Source of the DNA: JAWLFI01 sp964627995
GTDB lineage: Bacteria; Bacteroidota; Bacteroidia; Chitinophagales; Saprospiraceae
Length of the DNA: 64,000 nt
NCBI GenBank assembly: GCA_964627995.1
Contig: CAZVLN010000008.1
Coordinates: forward strand, 1 to 64,000
Direction: 5' to 3'
Part shown: positions 19,201-26,995 of the stretch, in pieces
Layout of the letters: each line of letters begins with the position of its first letter
Position numbering within the stretch: the first letter of the stretch is position 1
Notes under the pieces: generated by a model
The model's database searches: none
The model's input: only the letters and a program-made list of their open reading frames with translations
What the model was told of the DNA's origin: nothing
Translations under genes and position numbers: made by a program

Positions 19201-19811
19201 GCGGTAGTATAAATGTTGAAAAGCCAAGTCTCAGCACTGATACCGTATATGTTTCATCTGGTGGAACTCAATTCATTCGCCCACAAAACATGAAAGCAGA
19301 AAAAGATGGAAATAACTCAGGTGACCTTCTTTACACCGTCGTGGAAGCGCCACAACGTGGTGTGATTACCCATGGTCAGTCAATTATACAGCCGGGCTCT
19401 CAATTTATTCAATATGCAATCGATTCTTACCATCTCGTTTATGCCCATGGCGGCGAAAGCGAGGAGTTAGATTTCTTTTCCGTCGTATTGACAGACAAAG
19501 ACGGAGGTTGGCTTGGAATTGATACGATCTATATTAAAGTAGATGAAGTGTTGTCTGATGAAAACCCTACGTCCTCGTCATTTACCGCCTTTCCAAATCC
19601 AGCTCGAGATTTTATCAATGTATCAATTCCCAACCAACCTAGAGCAGGAGAGTTACGAATGGTAAATATGCTGGGCCAAGTAGTAAATCGTATTTCCCTG
19701 GATGGAAGTTCCAGATATACTCTTTCGGTAAATAATCTACCCAAAGGCATGTATCAACTTCAATTATTAAATGGGAAAGAGAATCGTACGCTCAAAGTCA
19801 TGGTCCAATAA
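16206..19811 (+). CDS. Secreted reprolysin-like zinc metalloprotease, T9SS type A (copy 2)
   Basis: This 1201-residue paralogue of the upstream gene has the same order throughout: signal peptide (IIAQG), propeptide-like region, zinc motif HEIGHQMGSPH at about 345, Met-turn-like STIMSYAGIC, fibronectin-III-like unit, P/Homo B domain (SGDWEMLIEDRTPG), CSPG/cadherin-3-like repeat (HLVYAHGGESEELDFFSV) and type A tail (FTAFPNPARDFINV). The two are similar along their whole length by eye (roughly half to two thirds identical in conserved stretches), so this is an established rather than recent tandem duplication. The residue before the last zinc His differs (Pro here, Arg in copy 1). A bidirectional terminator follows. 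Confidence 0.93.
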   Translation: MRLAIRIYLLLFLLLPFGIIAQGLFQPIAKEQITFDDRQLFKPKKFEGYQVSESALRTQITKVMDTESSVQIPLPSQPDALFSVEFYAISSPNFYKRHSSIQTFKLTQLNGDYVGYGDITGHGFHAVLRNKSGAVYIDPTNRERGHSTYAVYHVRDYNRPEAYSKFTCDLDEILDEQTSPGVEITRALERGKSISRNQKANEDVPLRRYRMAPITTYGYSNFHGGTLELVTGALTTMILRVNEVVRREFSVEFVFIDEIDSLIVLDPNNNELTDGNTQALINEAPGFIIRRGISGSRYDVGHVFCTNAGGLAQLNSVCSNNGKARGVSCGFNPIGDNWYVGLVCHEIGHQMGSPHSFNFCRGNNESLAFGFEPGSGSTIMSYAGICGPIRNVQRDSDPYYNIGSVESIIAHMHNGVGDACPEKIPQNHPLPDITLNYDETSNLAIPISTPFELEAAAEVDGSSDVLYCWEQRDAGLTNCEVGEPTGNCPAFRSFPPTTDPVRVFPKIEDIVFNQSSEFEVLPDYARSMRFSCTVRDWNPDGGVIAWDYVSFDVEDQAGPFTVESISGMYEVGESLTVEWDVAGTNEAPINCQTVDIYLSEDGGFTYPHLIQAGVPNTGSYPINLPEVTTNSAKIKVKASQNIFFNLSPSTFSIMDADEPGFIARVSPVVQQACPPDLTSYLLETTGYGGFVNSIRISEILGLPSEASFQNVPADVSPGELTELQIDWGNSLEGIYDLEILLVADGADTINIPIRSEIITNNFDDLRGLVPEANAENVAQSIEFVWAKSDDALAYRLELAENPSFESGSIILSEGLGNVNSFSTSDLLPANTLIYWRVVPINDCGEGTPSPVQVFQTVQIDCQSYTSVDVPKVITAAGNGRTRSRLQIFETGEIANLNVKRLRGSHQFIGDISATLVSPQGTEVRLFENRCFNSTDFNISLNDAASSEVSCPLNQGRTQRPLDSLSVLNGEELSGDWEMLIEDRTPGTSGQLQGWGIEVCGSINVEKPSLSTDTVYVSSGGTQFIRPQNMKAEKDGNNSGDLLYTVVEAPQRGVITHGQSIIQPGSQFIQYAIDSYHLVYAHGGESEELDFFSVVLTDKDGGWLGIDTIYIKVDEVLSDENPTSSSFTAFPNPARDFINVSIPNQPRAGELRMVNMLGQVVNRISLDGSSRYTLSVNNLPKGMYQLQLLNGKENRTLKVMVQ

Positions 19812-19837
19812 GCTGGCAAGACTTATGATCTAACTAT

Positions 19838-19881
19838 AAATGGATGGAACCCGACTACTGAAGGTTCCATCCATTTTTTGT
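19838..19881. terminator. Bidirectional terminator between protease and MATE genes
   Basis: The stem AAATGGATGGAACC / GGTTCCATCCATTT has 14 bp and an 11-base loop, followed by a T-run. On the minus strand the stop codon of the MATE gene (19855) lies inside the loop, so one hairpin can serve both convergent genes. Confidence 0.8.
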
Positions 19882-21165
19882 GTATAAAATCTGTTGGAAA
19901 ATAGCACGAGCCAATAGAAATATTAGCAGACTTGCCCATAATCCGTGGTTTTCATAGTGCCGACCCAAAGTAAATACAGCGATAAGGTAAACAATCAGAG
20001 ATGCGATCATAGCATTACGCATACTTTTTCCAGCGGTAACGCCGACAAAAATACCGTCCCATATATAAGAAGCAAAACCCGCAATAGGAAGTACGATCAT
20101 CCATGGCAGATATGTTGCCGCCGTTATCTGGACCTTTGATATGTCTGTAAATAATGCAATCAGATCTTCACCTAAAAGCCAGTATACTGCTGCATATGAG
20201 AGTGCCAAGACGCCCCCCCATAAAAAGCTCCAATAAACTGCTAATTTGAAATGGCTCTCACGCAAAGCTCCCTTATACTTTCCACTTAGACTTTCAGCTG
20301 CATAGGCAAATCCATCTACGCCGTAAGACATCCAATGTAAAAACTGAAGTAAAACGACATTAGCGTCTAATACTAAAGACCCATAAGTTGCGCTTCGATT
20401 GTAGAAAAAGGCAAAAGCAAAGGATAAGCATACGGTTCGGATAAAAATATTTACATTTAAATCAAAAAACGGTTTGAAAGCCTGCCAACGCCAAAAAGTG
20501 TTCCGTATTAAATCGACCCAATGTTTTTTATATCGAAATACCCACAAAAAAATAGCGGCTAATAGTCCCGCATACTGGGCGACCAGGGTGCCGAGGGCGA
20601 CGCCATGAATACCCATGTCATAATAATTCACCCAGATTACGCTAAGCGCAATATTTACAATATTTATAAAAACAGTTAAAATCAGTGGATAGAGTGCATT
20701 TTGCATGCCAAAAAACCATCCCATCATTGCATATAAGCCTAGAGTGGCAGGTGCAGCCCAAATCCGGATATGGAAATACTCCAGGGTGTAGTCCATATGA
20801 GAGGCAGGTGTATTTAAAAAATAAAATCCCCAAACCCCAAGTATATTTTGAAAAAGTAATAATAGGAAGCTAATAGCTAGAGCTACTACCATAGATCGAG
20901 CCAAATTCGTCATAATTTCAGAGCGATCAGACCTTCCAAAAGCTTGTGCTGTTACTCCGGTAGTCCCCATTCGAAGAAAACCAAAATTCCAATACAAAAA
21001 GTTGAATAGCATGGCCCCCAGACCTACTGCGCCAAGATGTACAGAAGACAAATGGCCCATCAAAGCTGTATCAACAGAGCTGATGAGTGGAACCGAAATA
21101 TTACTCAAAATATTAGGCCCGGCTAGTTTGAAAATTTCACGATTTATTTTCCGATGTGCATTCAT
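19855..21165 (-). CDS. MATE family efflux transporter (DinF/NorM-like)
   Basis: This 436-residue protein is almost entirely hydrophobic, with about 12 membrane segments. It opens with the MATE signature region (IFKLAGPNILSNISVPLISSVDTALMGHL) and has the characteristic second half (AAESLSGKYKGA). MATE proteins use sodium or proton gradients to export cationic drugs or metabolites across the inner membrane. The length is typical for DinF-type members. It is convergent with the second protease and shares a hairpin terminator. A near-match to a -7 box (CATCTTTG) lies just before its start. The substrate cannot be inferred. Confidence 0.93.
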   Translation of the reverse strand: MNAHRKINREIFKLAGPNILSNISVPLISSVDTALMGHLSSVHLGAVGLGAMLFNFLYWNFGFLRMGTTGVTAQAFGRSDRSEIMTNLARSMVVALAISFLLLLFQNILGVWGFYFLNTPASHMDYTLEYFHIRIWAAPATLGLYAMMGWFFGMQNALYPLILTVFINIVNIALSVIWVNYYDMGIHGVALGTLVAQYAGLLAAIFLWVFRYKKHWVDLIRNTFWRWQAFKPFFDLNVNIFIRTVCLSFAFAFFYNRSATYGSLVLDANVVLLQFLHWMSYGVDGFAYAAESLSGKYKGALRESHFKLAVYWSFLWGGVLALSYAAVYWLLGEDLIALFTDISKVQITAATYLPWMIVLPIAGFASYIWDGIFVGVTAGKSMRNAMIASLIVYLIAVFTLGRHYENHGLWASLLIFLLARAIFQQILYTKNGWNLQ

Positions 21166-21273
21166 GGGGGAGCAAAGATGAAATTTAGTGGGAAATAAAA
21201 ATAGTATTCCTTCGATAAAGCGCGTTTGATTAATAAACCCTATCCGTCAAAATATTATGCGGAAGGTATTTAT

Positions 21274-21281
21274 TACCTTTG
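21274..21281 (+). promoter_or_regulatory. Bacteroidota -7 box (TACCTTTG)
   Basis: This matches TAnnTTTG and ends 48 bases before the ATG at 21330. It overlaps the upstream ATG at 21279, which makes that start unlikely. Confidence 0.45.
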
Positions 21282-21329
21282 AGATGGATCTACATTAGCG
21301 ATCATGTAGTCCCATTCAATAATAGTGAT

Positions 21330-22220
21330 ATGGCAAGATTAGAAGAAAGACACTCCTGGTTATCAGATTGTTGGGCATTTATGAAAAGTAAGAGGCTTTG
21401 GACACACCTTCTCATCCTAACTTTGCTAAGTATTGTTATTATTTGGGCTGTATTTTTTTGGTTAGATAACTTTACACGCCATGGTCAGAAACTCTTGATT
21501 CCAGATTACATTGAGAAACCTATTGAGTTGGCCGCATCTGATGCAGCTGATCGAAGTTTTGAAATTGTAGTAGCTGATTCTGTGTTTTTTGTTGGAGAAG
21601 AAGGCGGGATAATCAAGCGTCAGAACCCGAAACCCGGTTCAAAAGCTAAGGAAGGTCGCAAAATATACGTAACAGTCACAAAGTATCTACCCGAGATGGT
21701 CTCTATCAGTGCACTTCCTCCCTTGTATGGAGAAGATTATGAGATAAAAAGTCGCGAGCTTGGAGTAGGCTTTGATTTAAAAACAGAAATTATAGACGAG
21801 ACCTTTGATGCAGGACCAGAAGGCCATATCATGAAGGTCTTACACGATGGACAGCTAATAGTAAGTGAAGAACATCGGAATGATTCCTATAAAATTGAAC
21901 GTGGAGAGACCCTTTCTGTAATCGTATCCAAGTCTAGCGGTGGTTTAATTGATGTGCCTGATCTTCGTTGCAAAACACTTCAGGAGGCACGATTTCAATT
22001 ATCTGCCATGCAGTTAAGCATCGGTGAAATTGAGCTCATTGGAGCAACTGAAAATATGGATCTGGCCTATGTTACCGATCAAATTCCATTTCCTAAAAAT
22101 GAGGATGGGAAAGCTAAAGTGGAAAGAGGGAGTCAAATGGACCTTTGGATATCCCCTATAAAACCAAGCTTTTGCGACTCTCTGCAAACTGAAGGAACCG
22201 ACGAAGAATCGGATTTCTAA
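21330..22220 (+). CDS. PASTA domain membrane protein
   Basis: From the ATG at 21330 the protein has 296 residues. One transmembrane helix lies at about 26-46 (LLILTLLSIVIIWAVFFWL), with a short basic cytoplasmic tail before it and the rest outside. Three PASTA-like modules follow, recognised by GGIIKRQNPKPGSKAKEGRKIYV, a central degenerate module, and LIDVPDLRCKTLQEARFQL with a final QIPF. PASTA modules bind peptidoglycan or beta-lactams in kinases and penicillin-binding proteins, but here no kinase or transpeptidase domain is attached, as is usual for Bacteroidota. A start at 21279 would add 17 residues but overlaps the promoter box. It is followed at 45 bases by a T9SS cargo gene. Confidence 0.85.
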   Translation: MARLEERHSWLSDCWAFMKSKRLWTHLLILTLLSIVIIWAVFFWLDNFTRHGQKLLIPDYIEKPIELAASDAADRSFEIVVADSVFFVGEEGGIIKRQNPKPGSKAKEGRKIYVTVTKYLPEMVSISALPPLYGEDYEIKSRELGVGFDLKTEIIDETFDAGPEGHIMKVLHDGQLIVSEEHRNDSYKIERGETLSVIVSKSSGGLIDVPDLRCKTLQEARFQLSAMQLSIGEIELIGATENMDLAYVTDQIPFPKNEDGKAKVERGSQMDLWISPIKPSFCDSLQTEGTDEESDF

Positions 22221-22250
22221 TGATCGAAAAAATACTTAAGGTTTAGAATT

Positions 22251-22258
22251 TACGTTTG
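22251..22258 (+). promoter_or_regulatory. Possible -7 box (TACGTTTG)
   Basis: This matches TAnnTTTG only 7 bases before the ATG at 22266, or 16 before the in-frame ATG at 22275. If used, the transcript would be nearly leaderless or start translation at 22275. Confidence 0.3.
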
Positions 22259-22265
22259 AAAACAC

Positions 22266-24452
22266 ATGAAGGAAATGAAAACGGCTTTTACTCTATTATT
22301 TTTATTTTTTGTTGGACTACAAGTTGGATGGACCCAAATTCAAATGGTTCCATTAACTCATAACCCTAGCCTATCGTCCAAGAGTTCTACAAATATATTA
22401 GCTTCTTCAGCTTATGCAGATGTATTACAGTTAAATGTGCAGACGCTCAAAACAGATAGTATTTGTGTAGATTTATTTCTAATTAACGAGCCCTTTGACC
22501 GTCTCGAGTACGACCCTGTTGGCATTTTAGGTGGAGACGTTGAGATTAGTAATAATTGTATAATTTTTACAGCGGGCTTCATTCAGTTTCCAGTGACTGA
22601 TTCAATTGATGTTTTTATAATTGACGAAAATGGGGATGAAACGCCAGTTTTACTCATCGTAAAAACTCGCCCCGCACTTGACCTTCCCTTTATAGATAAT
22701 TTTTCCGCTTCAGGCCCCTATCCAGACGAAATCCTATGGTTAGACCGTGCAGCCTACATCAACCGCAGTTTGGCTGCTCAGCCCCTATCTCTGGGCACAG
22801 CAACCCTTGATGGGACGAACGAATTCGGAGTGCCTTATGGCGGTGGAGCCGGCATTTCAGACCACCTAACTTCGTCTTTCATTGACTTGAGCACCTACGA
22901 TTTCCCCGTTTTACAGTTTTTCTACCAACCTAGAGGCAGAGGATTCTCTGGCTTTCCTCGTGTTGCTGATTCCCTAATTCTTGAGTTTAGAAATTCCGAA
23001 GGGGGGTGGGAACGCATAAAATCATATCCAGGCCTAGGTGATCAAACAGTTCCTCCATTCCAATATGAAGAATTTCCTGTTGAGGAGCGATTTCGGTATG
23101 ATGGTTTTCAGTTCCGGTTTAAAAACATTTCCCGAAGGGATGGCGTTTTGGGCTTGTGGCATTTAGATTATGTCCAGCTTAGAGATGAGCCTGTGCCCAC
23201 TTCAAATATTGCTGACATCAGTCTATTGAATGAGCCTTCTGGAGTGCTCTCTCCATACCGGGCATTACCTTCCAAGCAATTTAAAAATTGGATTTCTACC
23301 CAAACGGCTACGGAGGTTCAAGTTTCAGTTTCTAACAATTTCCCTACAACACAAGAAGTTAGTATTAGTCGTCTTAGAGTTAGGAGCCTACCCGAATCTA
23401 CGCCACTCATAGAGGAAACACTACTTGAAGTACCCCCTGTTGTAGATGAAAATCAAAGAACCTTAGCGCCAGGTCAATTTGGATTTATAAATCCAATAAA
23501 ACGCCGAGAAGGCTTGATAAATGCTTTGCAAACGATACCGTTTGAAGAAGATGATAGCACCCGCATTGAAACGATTTATGAAATTGAGCCAGAAAACGAA
23601 GATAATCAGCCAGCCTTTGCACAAAATAATAATACACGCGTAGAAAATAAAATCATAGACTATTATGCCTACGATGATGGATCGGCAGAAGTTGGGATTT
23701 ATGTCCAGGGGACGGGTCAGTTTGACATGGTTGCCCAGGAATATGAAGCAATTGTTGGCGATACACTTCGAGCTATTCGAATGATGTTTCCGTTCGTTTT
23801 TTCAGAAGGAGAACGGCAGCGCTTTGAGCTAATGGTCTGGATAGATAGTTTGTCTTCCACAGCTGACTACTCTCAATTTTATGATCAACCTATATTCGGA
23901 GCTGAATTTGATGAAGGAATAAAAAGCTTTACAAATTTCAGTCTAAAGACATCCACCGGTGAAGACACTACTCTATTTATTCCCAGCGGCAAATTTTATG
24001 TGGGTTGGAGGCAGGTCTCAGCCTCAAGCCCATTTGGGTTATATGTAGGTTTTGACCGTGACAGTCCCGAAGCGACTTCACGAATCTTCTTTAATTCGAC
24101 AGGAACATGGAATCCCGTTTCAGGAGGAAACATAGAGGGAGCTATTATGATTCGCCCCGTATTTGGCACCAAGACCCAAATAACCACCCAAGTGGCTACT
24201 CCGGCAGCAGCGCCCCAGTCATTATCTCTATATCCAAATCCGACATCTAATTATTTGTATGTACCTTATTTTGAAACTTTGATGAACGAAGTAGATCAAG
24301 TTTTAGCAATCAACAGTGCGGGACTGGCCACCCAAATGAATGTAACCGATTCAAGAATATCAGTTGGGACCTTGCCTGAAGGCTTGTATTCCTTAGTCTT
24401 TTTGGACAAAGCCGGAACTATACTTGCATATTCTCGTTTCGTAAAAATATAA
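22266..24452 (+). CDS. T9SS type A secreted protein, unknown function
   Basis: This 728-residue protein has a signal peptide (to about residue 24, VGWTQ). Residues of about 130-310 look like a jelly-roll or MAM-like beta domain (LPFIDNFS ... GLWHLDYVQL), a layout common in Saprospiria T9SS cargo. The middle part is acidic and has no recognised domain. The last 80 residues (SLYPNPTSNYLYVPY ... LPEGLYSLVFLD) form a type A sorting tail. There is no catalytic motif. An in-frame ATG three codons in (22275) is a possible alternative start. The rhodanese gene begins 10 bases after the stop, so the two may be cotranscribed. Confidence 0.88.
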   Translation: MKEMKTAFTLLFLFFVGLQVGWTQIQMVPLTHNPSLSSKSSTNILASSAYADVLQLNVQTLKTDSICVDLFLINEPFDRLEYDPVGILGGDVEISNNCIIFTAGFIQFPVTDSIDVFIIDENGDETPVLLIVKTRPALDLPFIDNFSASGPYPDEILWLDRAAYINRSLAAQPLSLGTATLDGTNEFGVPYGGGAGISDHLTSSFIDLSTYDFPVLQFFYQPRGRGFSGFPRVADSLILEFRNSEGGWERIKSYPGLGDQTVPPFQYEEFPVEERFRYDGFQFRFKNISRRDGVLGLWHLDYVQLRDEPVPTSNIADISLLNEPSGVLSPYRALPSKQFKNWISTQTATEVQVSVSNNFPTTQEVSISRLRVRSLPESTPLIEETLLEVPPVVDENQRTLAPGQFGFINPIKRREGLINALQTIPFEEDDSTRIETIYEIEPENEDNQPAFAQNNNTRVENKIIDYYAYDDGSAEVGIYVQGTGQFDMVAQEYEAIVGDTLRAIRMMFPFVFSEGERQRFELMVWIDSLSSTADYSQFYDQPIFGAEFDEGIKSFTNFSLKTSTGEDTTLFIPSGKFYVGWRQVSASSPFGLYVGFDRDSPEATSRIFFNSTGTWNPVSGGNIEGAIMIRPVFGTKTQITTQVATPAAAPQSLSLYPNPTSNYLYVPYFETLMNEVDQVLAINSAGLATQMNVTDSRISVGTLPEGLYSLVFLDKAGTILAYSRFVKI

Positions 24453-24462
24453 AGTGATAACT

Positions 24463-24771
24463 ATGGAAGATATTACGGTCGGAGAATTACAAAAAAAGAG
24501 ACAACAAGGTGAGGATATTCAATTACTTGATGTGCGTGAAGCCCATGAGCGCGAGGCTTTCAATATCGGTGGTTCCTTTCTACCTCTGGGAGACTTAACT
24601 GAAAAGATATCTGAATTGCCTTTCGACAAAGATAAAGAAGTTGTTGTCTATTGTCGATCCGGAAATCGAAGCGGGGTAGCTAAAGAAGTATTACAGCAAC
24701 ATGGCTTTAAAAAGGCACGCAATCTACTGGGCGGAATGATCGCTTGGTCAAATCTAGATGAGGAAAACTAG
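24463..24771 (+). CDS. Rhodanese-like domain protein
   Basis: This 102-residue single-domain rhodanese carries the family motifs LLDVREAHEREAF and the active loop VVYCRSGNRSGVA, with Cys in the CRSGNRS sulfur-binding loop. Such proteins transfer sulfane sulfur or act as persulfide carriers in the cytoplasm; the specific acceptor is not known. I chose the ATG at 24463 over the GTG at 24454 because it begins directly with the domain. The stop overlaps the stop of the convergent dcd gene by 4 bases. Confidence 0.92.
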   Translation: MEDITVGELQKKRQQGEDIQLLDVREAHEREAFNIGGSFLPLGDLTEKISELPFDKDKEVVVYCRSGNRSGVAKEVLQQHGFKKARNLLGGMIAWSNLDEEN

Positions 24772-25304
24772 AATATATTTTTCCACATCATAGACTCTAC
24801 CGGCTTTATAGTCCGCTCGTTGTATTTTGCATCTTTTTTGGTATTATAATATCGGTCAATATTCCCCTCGATAGAGAAGTAAATAAGTTGGCCGATAGGC
24901 ATACCTGCATAAATTCGTACAGCTTGTGTGCAAGATATTTCAAGCGTCCAGGTGTTACAGAACCCCACATCCCCTTTCCCCGCAGTAGCGTGAATATCGA
25001 TACCCAGCCTACCAACGCTGGATTTCCCCTCTAAAAATGGAACAGCCCGGTGGGTTTCGGTGTATTCCATAGTAACACCTAAATATAATGTATCCGGATA
25101 GATAATCATTCCTTCTTCAGGAATCAGCTTGTGCTCAACCTTATTGTGTTTTCTTGCATCTAAAACCTTGTCCGTATATGTCGCAATGTGAGGTGCTAAA
25201 TGCACATCATAGGAGTTCGTACCGAGGCAATCCCTTTTGAAAGGTTCAATCACGACCTCTCCCTTTTTTATGGCTTTCAAGATTTGGTTGTCCGTTAGTA
25301 TCAT
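24768..25304 (-). CDS. dcd: dCTP deaminase
   Basis: This 178-residue enzyme deaminates dCTP to dUTP, feeding thymidylate synthesis. Conserved features are the N-terminal MILTDNQILKAI, CLGTNSYDVHL, and the active-site block LEGKSSVGRLGIDIHATAGKGDVGF containing the catalytic Arg/Ser and the Gly-rich turn, then WTLEISC and GMPIGQLIYF. The length matches the trimeric Dcd family. A fused dUTPase function (bifunctional DCD-DUT) cannot be excluded from sequence alone. It lies 7 bases after the WD40 gene and is probably cotranscribed with it. Confidence 0.95.
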   Translation of the reverse strand: MILTDNQILKAIKKGEVVIEPFKRDCLGTNSYDVHLAPHIATYTDKVLDARKHNKVEHKLIPEEGMIIYPDTLYLGVTMEYTETHRAVPFLEGKSSVGRLGIDIHATAGKGDVGFCNTWTLEISCTQAVRIYAGMPIGQLIYFSIEGNIDRYYNTKKDAKYNERTIKPVESMMWKNIF

Positions 25305-25311
25305 AATTGGC

Positions 25312-26229
25312 TTACAGTTTAGGATTATCCAGGATATTCCACACTCTTATCGTGCGATCGTCACTAGCAGTAAGAATAGAGTCGGAATGGTTATTGTACT
25401 TTAATATATTAACAGAGTTCATATGGTGCGATTTTTTACTGCTATCAATTACTTTTATCAATTTCAGGTCTGAAAGCGTCCATACTTTGATACTATTATC
25501 TCTACTCGCTGTAAATAAAATACCCCTCTTATGATCTATGGCGATACTATTTATCGTGAAACGATGTGCCGGAACTTCTTTAATAGGAACCCCAGTTGCC
25601 CAATCCCAGGCTTTTAAATAAGCATCCATTCCTCCACTGTATAAGATATCACCATCCGGGTGGAAAATCAGGTCAAAAATCGACCTGTCATGCGCCATTT
25701 CAATCTGTTGGATACATTTCCAGCTTTCTGTGTGAAACAGATAAATATGGCCATCACCACCTGCAATGGCCATCACAGGTCGAGAAGGATGGAAGGCCGC
25801 GGCCCGCAAATGTTTTTTTGAAATTGAAAAGCTCTGTTTGGGTAAATAATTTTCTGAAGACCAGAGTGTAAAACGTCCGTCAGCCCCAGCAGACAAAATG
25901 ATGTCTTCATGGGTATCCACTAGATAGGTTCCCTTATTATGGTGGGCCTGTTTATTCAGCAGGGATTTATTAGCGTAATCAATTGCATACACGCCCCCAT
26001 TCATATCTCCTACCCAAATCCTCTCATTAATCTTTTCAAAACATAAATCGAAAATCTGAGCATCTACTTTGGAAATAAGGGATCCGTCTTCACTATCACT
26101 AGACAATCTGGGCCATTCAACAATCCAACCGTCCCCAGCACCAGACAAAAACCCTCCATCAGGGAGTTCGGCTAGGGCGTAAATTCCGGCCTTGTGCCCA
26201 AGTAATAACTTCTCTTGTACAATTTCCAT
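25312..26229 (-). CDS. WD40 repeat protein
   Basis: This 305-residue protein consists of about seven WD40 repeats forming a predicted beta-propeller (examples: LKAWDW, IKVWTL, IRVWNI, each preceded by GH- or D-containing turns). There is no signal peptide, so it is expected in the cytoplasm. WD40 propellers are protein interaction platforms; the partner is unknown. It directly precedes dcd with a 7-base gap, an association worth comparing across Bacteroidota genomes. A good -7 box (TATCTTTG) lies upstream. Confidence 0.92.
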   Translation of the reverse strand: MEIVQEKLLLGHKAGIYALAELPDGGFLSGAGDGWIVEWPRLSSDSEDGSLISKVDAQIFDLCFEKINERIWVGDMNGGVYAIDYANKSLLNKQAHHNKGTYLVDTHEDIILSAGADGRFTLWSSENYLPKQSFSISKKHLRAAAFHPSRPVMAIAGGDGHIYLFHTESWKCIQQIEMAHDRSIFDLIFHPDGDILYSGGMDAYLKAWDWATGVPIKEVPAHRFTINSIAIDHKRGILFTASRDNSIKVWTLSDLKLIKVIDSSKKSHHMNSVNILKYNNHSDSILTASDDRTIRVWNILDNPKL

Positions 26230-26260
26230 AACTGATGTTCACTATGAAGTATTCGAGCAT

Positions 26261-26268
26261 CAAAGATA
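26261..26268 (-). promoter_or_regulatory. Bacteroidota -7 box (TATCTTTG)
   Basis: The minus strand reads TATCTTTG 31 bases before the start of the WD40 gene, matching TAnnTTTG. It should drive the WD40-dcd pair. Confidence 0.5.
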
Positions 26269-26287
26269 GTTGGTATAGCATACAATT

Positions 26288-26995
26288 ATGCGACGGCTCA
26301 AAACTTATTCTTCAAATCATCTTGATTACATGACAAATGTTATTACATTTAGTTTTATGCCAATCTCCTTGTATAAAAAAATAGATGAAGTTACCGCATT
26401 GGGTGTGTGGGATGTCACTGAAGCTGAAACTTGGTTTCTCCAGCGATTAGATTTGGTTTCTGAAGAAGAGGAAGCCCTCGATAAGATAAAGGCCACTGCT
26501 AAGAGACGGGAGTGGCTCGGAGCGCGCTGGTTGTTACACTATTTAGGATCGGGTGAAAGCCGACAGCCTTGTTTAAAAGATACATTTGGCAAACCGTATT
26601 TGCAAGGCAGTTCTACTGAAATTTCAATTTCGCACTCCAACGGGAAAGCCGCTGTTCTAAGAAGCCGACAGCCTGCTGGAATTGATATTCAAAAGCGCGT
26701 AAAGAAAATTTACCGCATCAAACATAAATTCGTAAACGCTAAGGAAGAGAAGTGGCTTCGACCTGACCACATCTTGTCTGACTTGCATCTAATTTGGGGA
26801 GCCAAAGAAGCACTTTACAAGATTTATAGCAAAAAGAAAGTTGACTTTTGCAAGGAATTAGAAATAAAACGGCCTGATTTTGAATCGCAAAAGGCCATTG
26901 GAAAAATTTACAAAAACAAAGATCAAACTTATGATATACACTACCAATGGATGGGTGACTTTATTCTCGTTTACACCGTTGCCCAGAAACACTAG
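26288..26995 (+). CDS. 4'-phosphopantetheinyl transferase superfamily protein
   Basis: This 235-residue protein has the Sfp/AcpT-like signature: GIDIQ (first metal-binding acidic residues) and, about 45 residues later, W-x-x-KEALYK (metal ligand Glu and catalytic Lys). It is predicted to move the phosphopantetheine arm of CoA onto acyl or peptidyl carrier proteins. The first 23 residues from the ATG at 26288 are not obviously part of the fold, so ATGs at 26330 or 26357 are possible starts. Its 3' end overlaps the beginning of the following lipoprotein gene. No carrier-protein gene is nearby. Confidence 0.88.
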   Translation: MRRLKTYSSNHLDYMTNVITFSFMPISLYKKIDEVTALGVWDVTEAETWFLQRLDLVSEEEEALDKIKATAKRREWLGARWLLHYLGSGESRQPCLKDTFGKPYLQGSSTEISISHSNGKAAVLRSRQPAGIDIQKRVKKIYRIKHKFVNAKEEKWLRPDHILSDLHLIWGAKEALYKIYSKKKVDFCKELEIKRPDFESQKAIGKIYKNKDQTYDIHYQWMGDFILVYTVAQKH

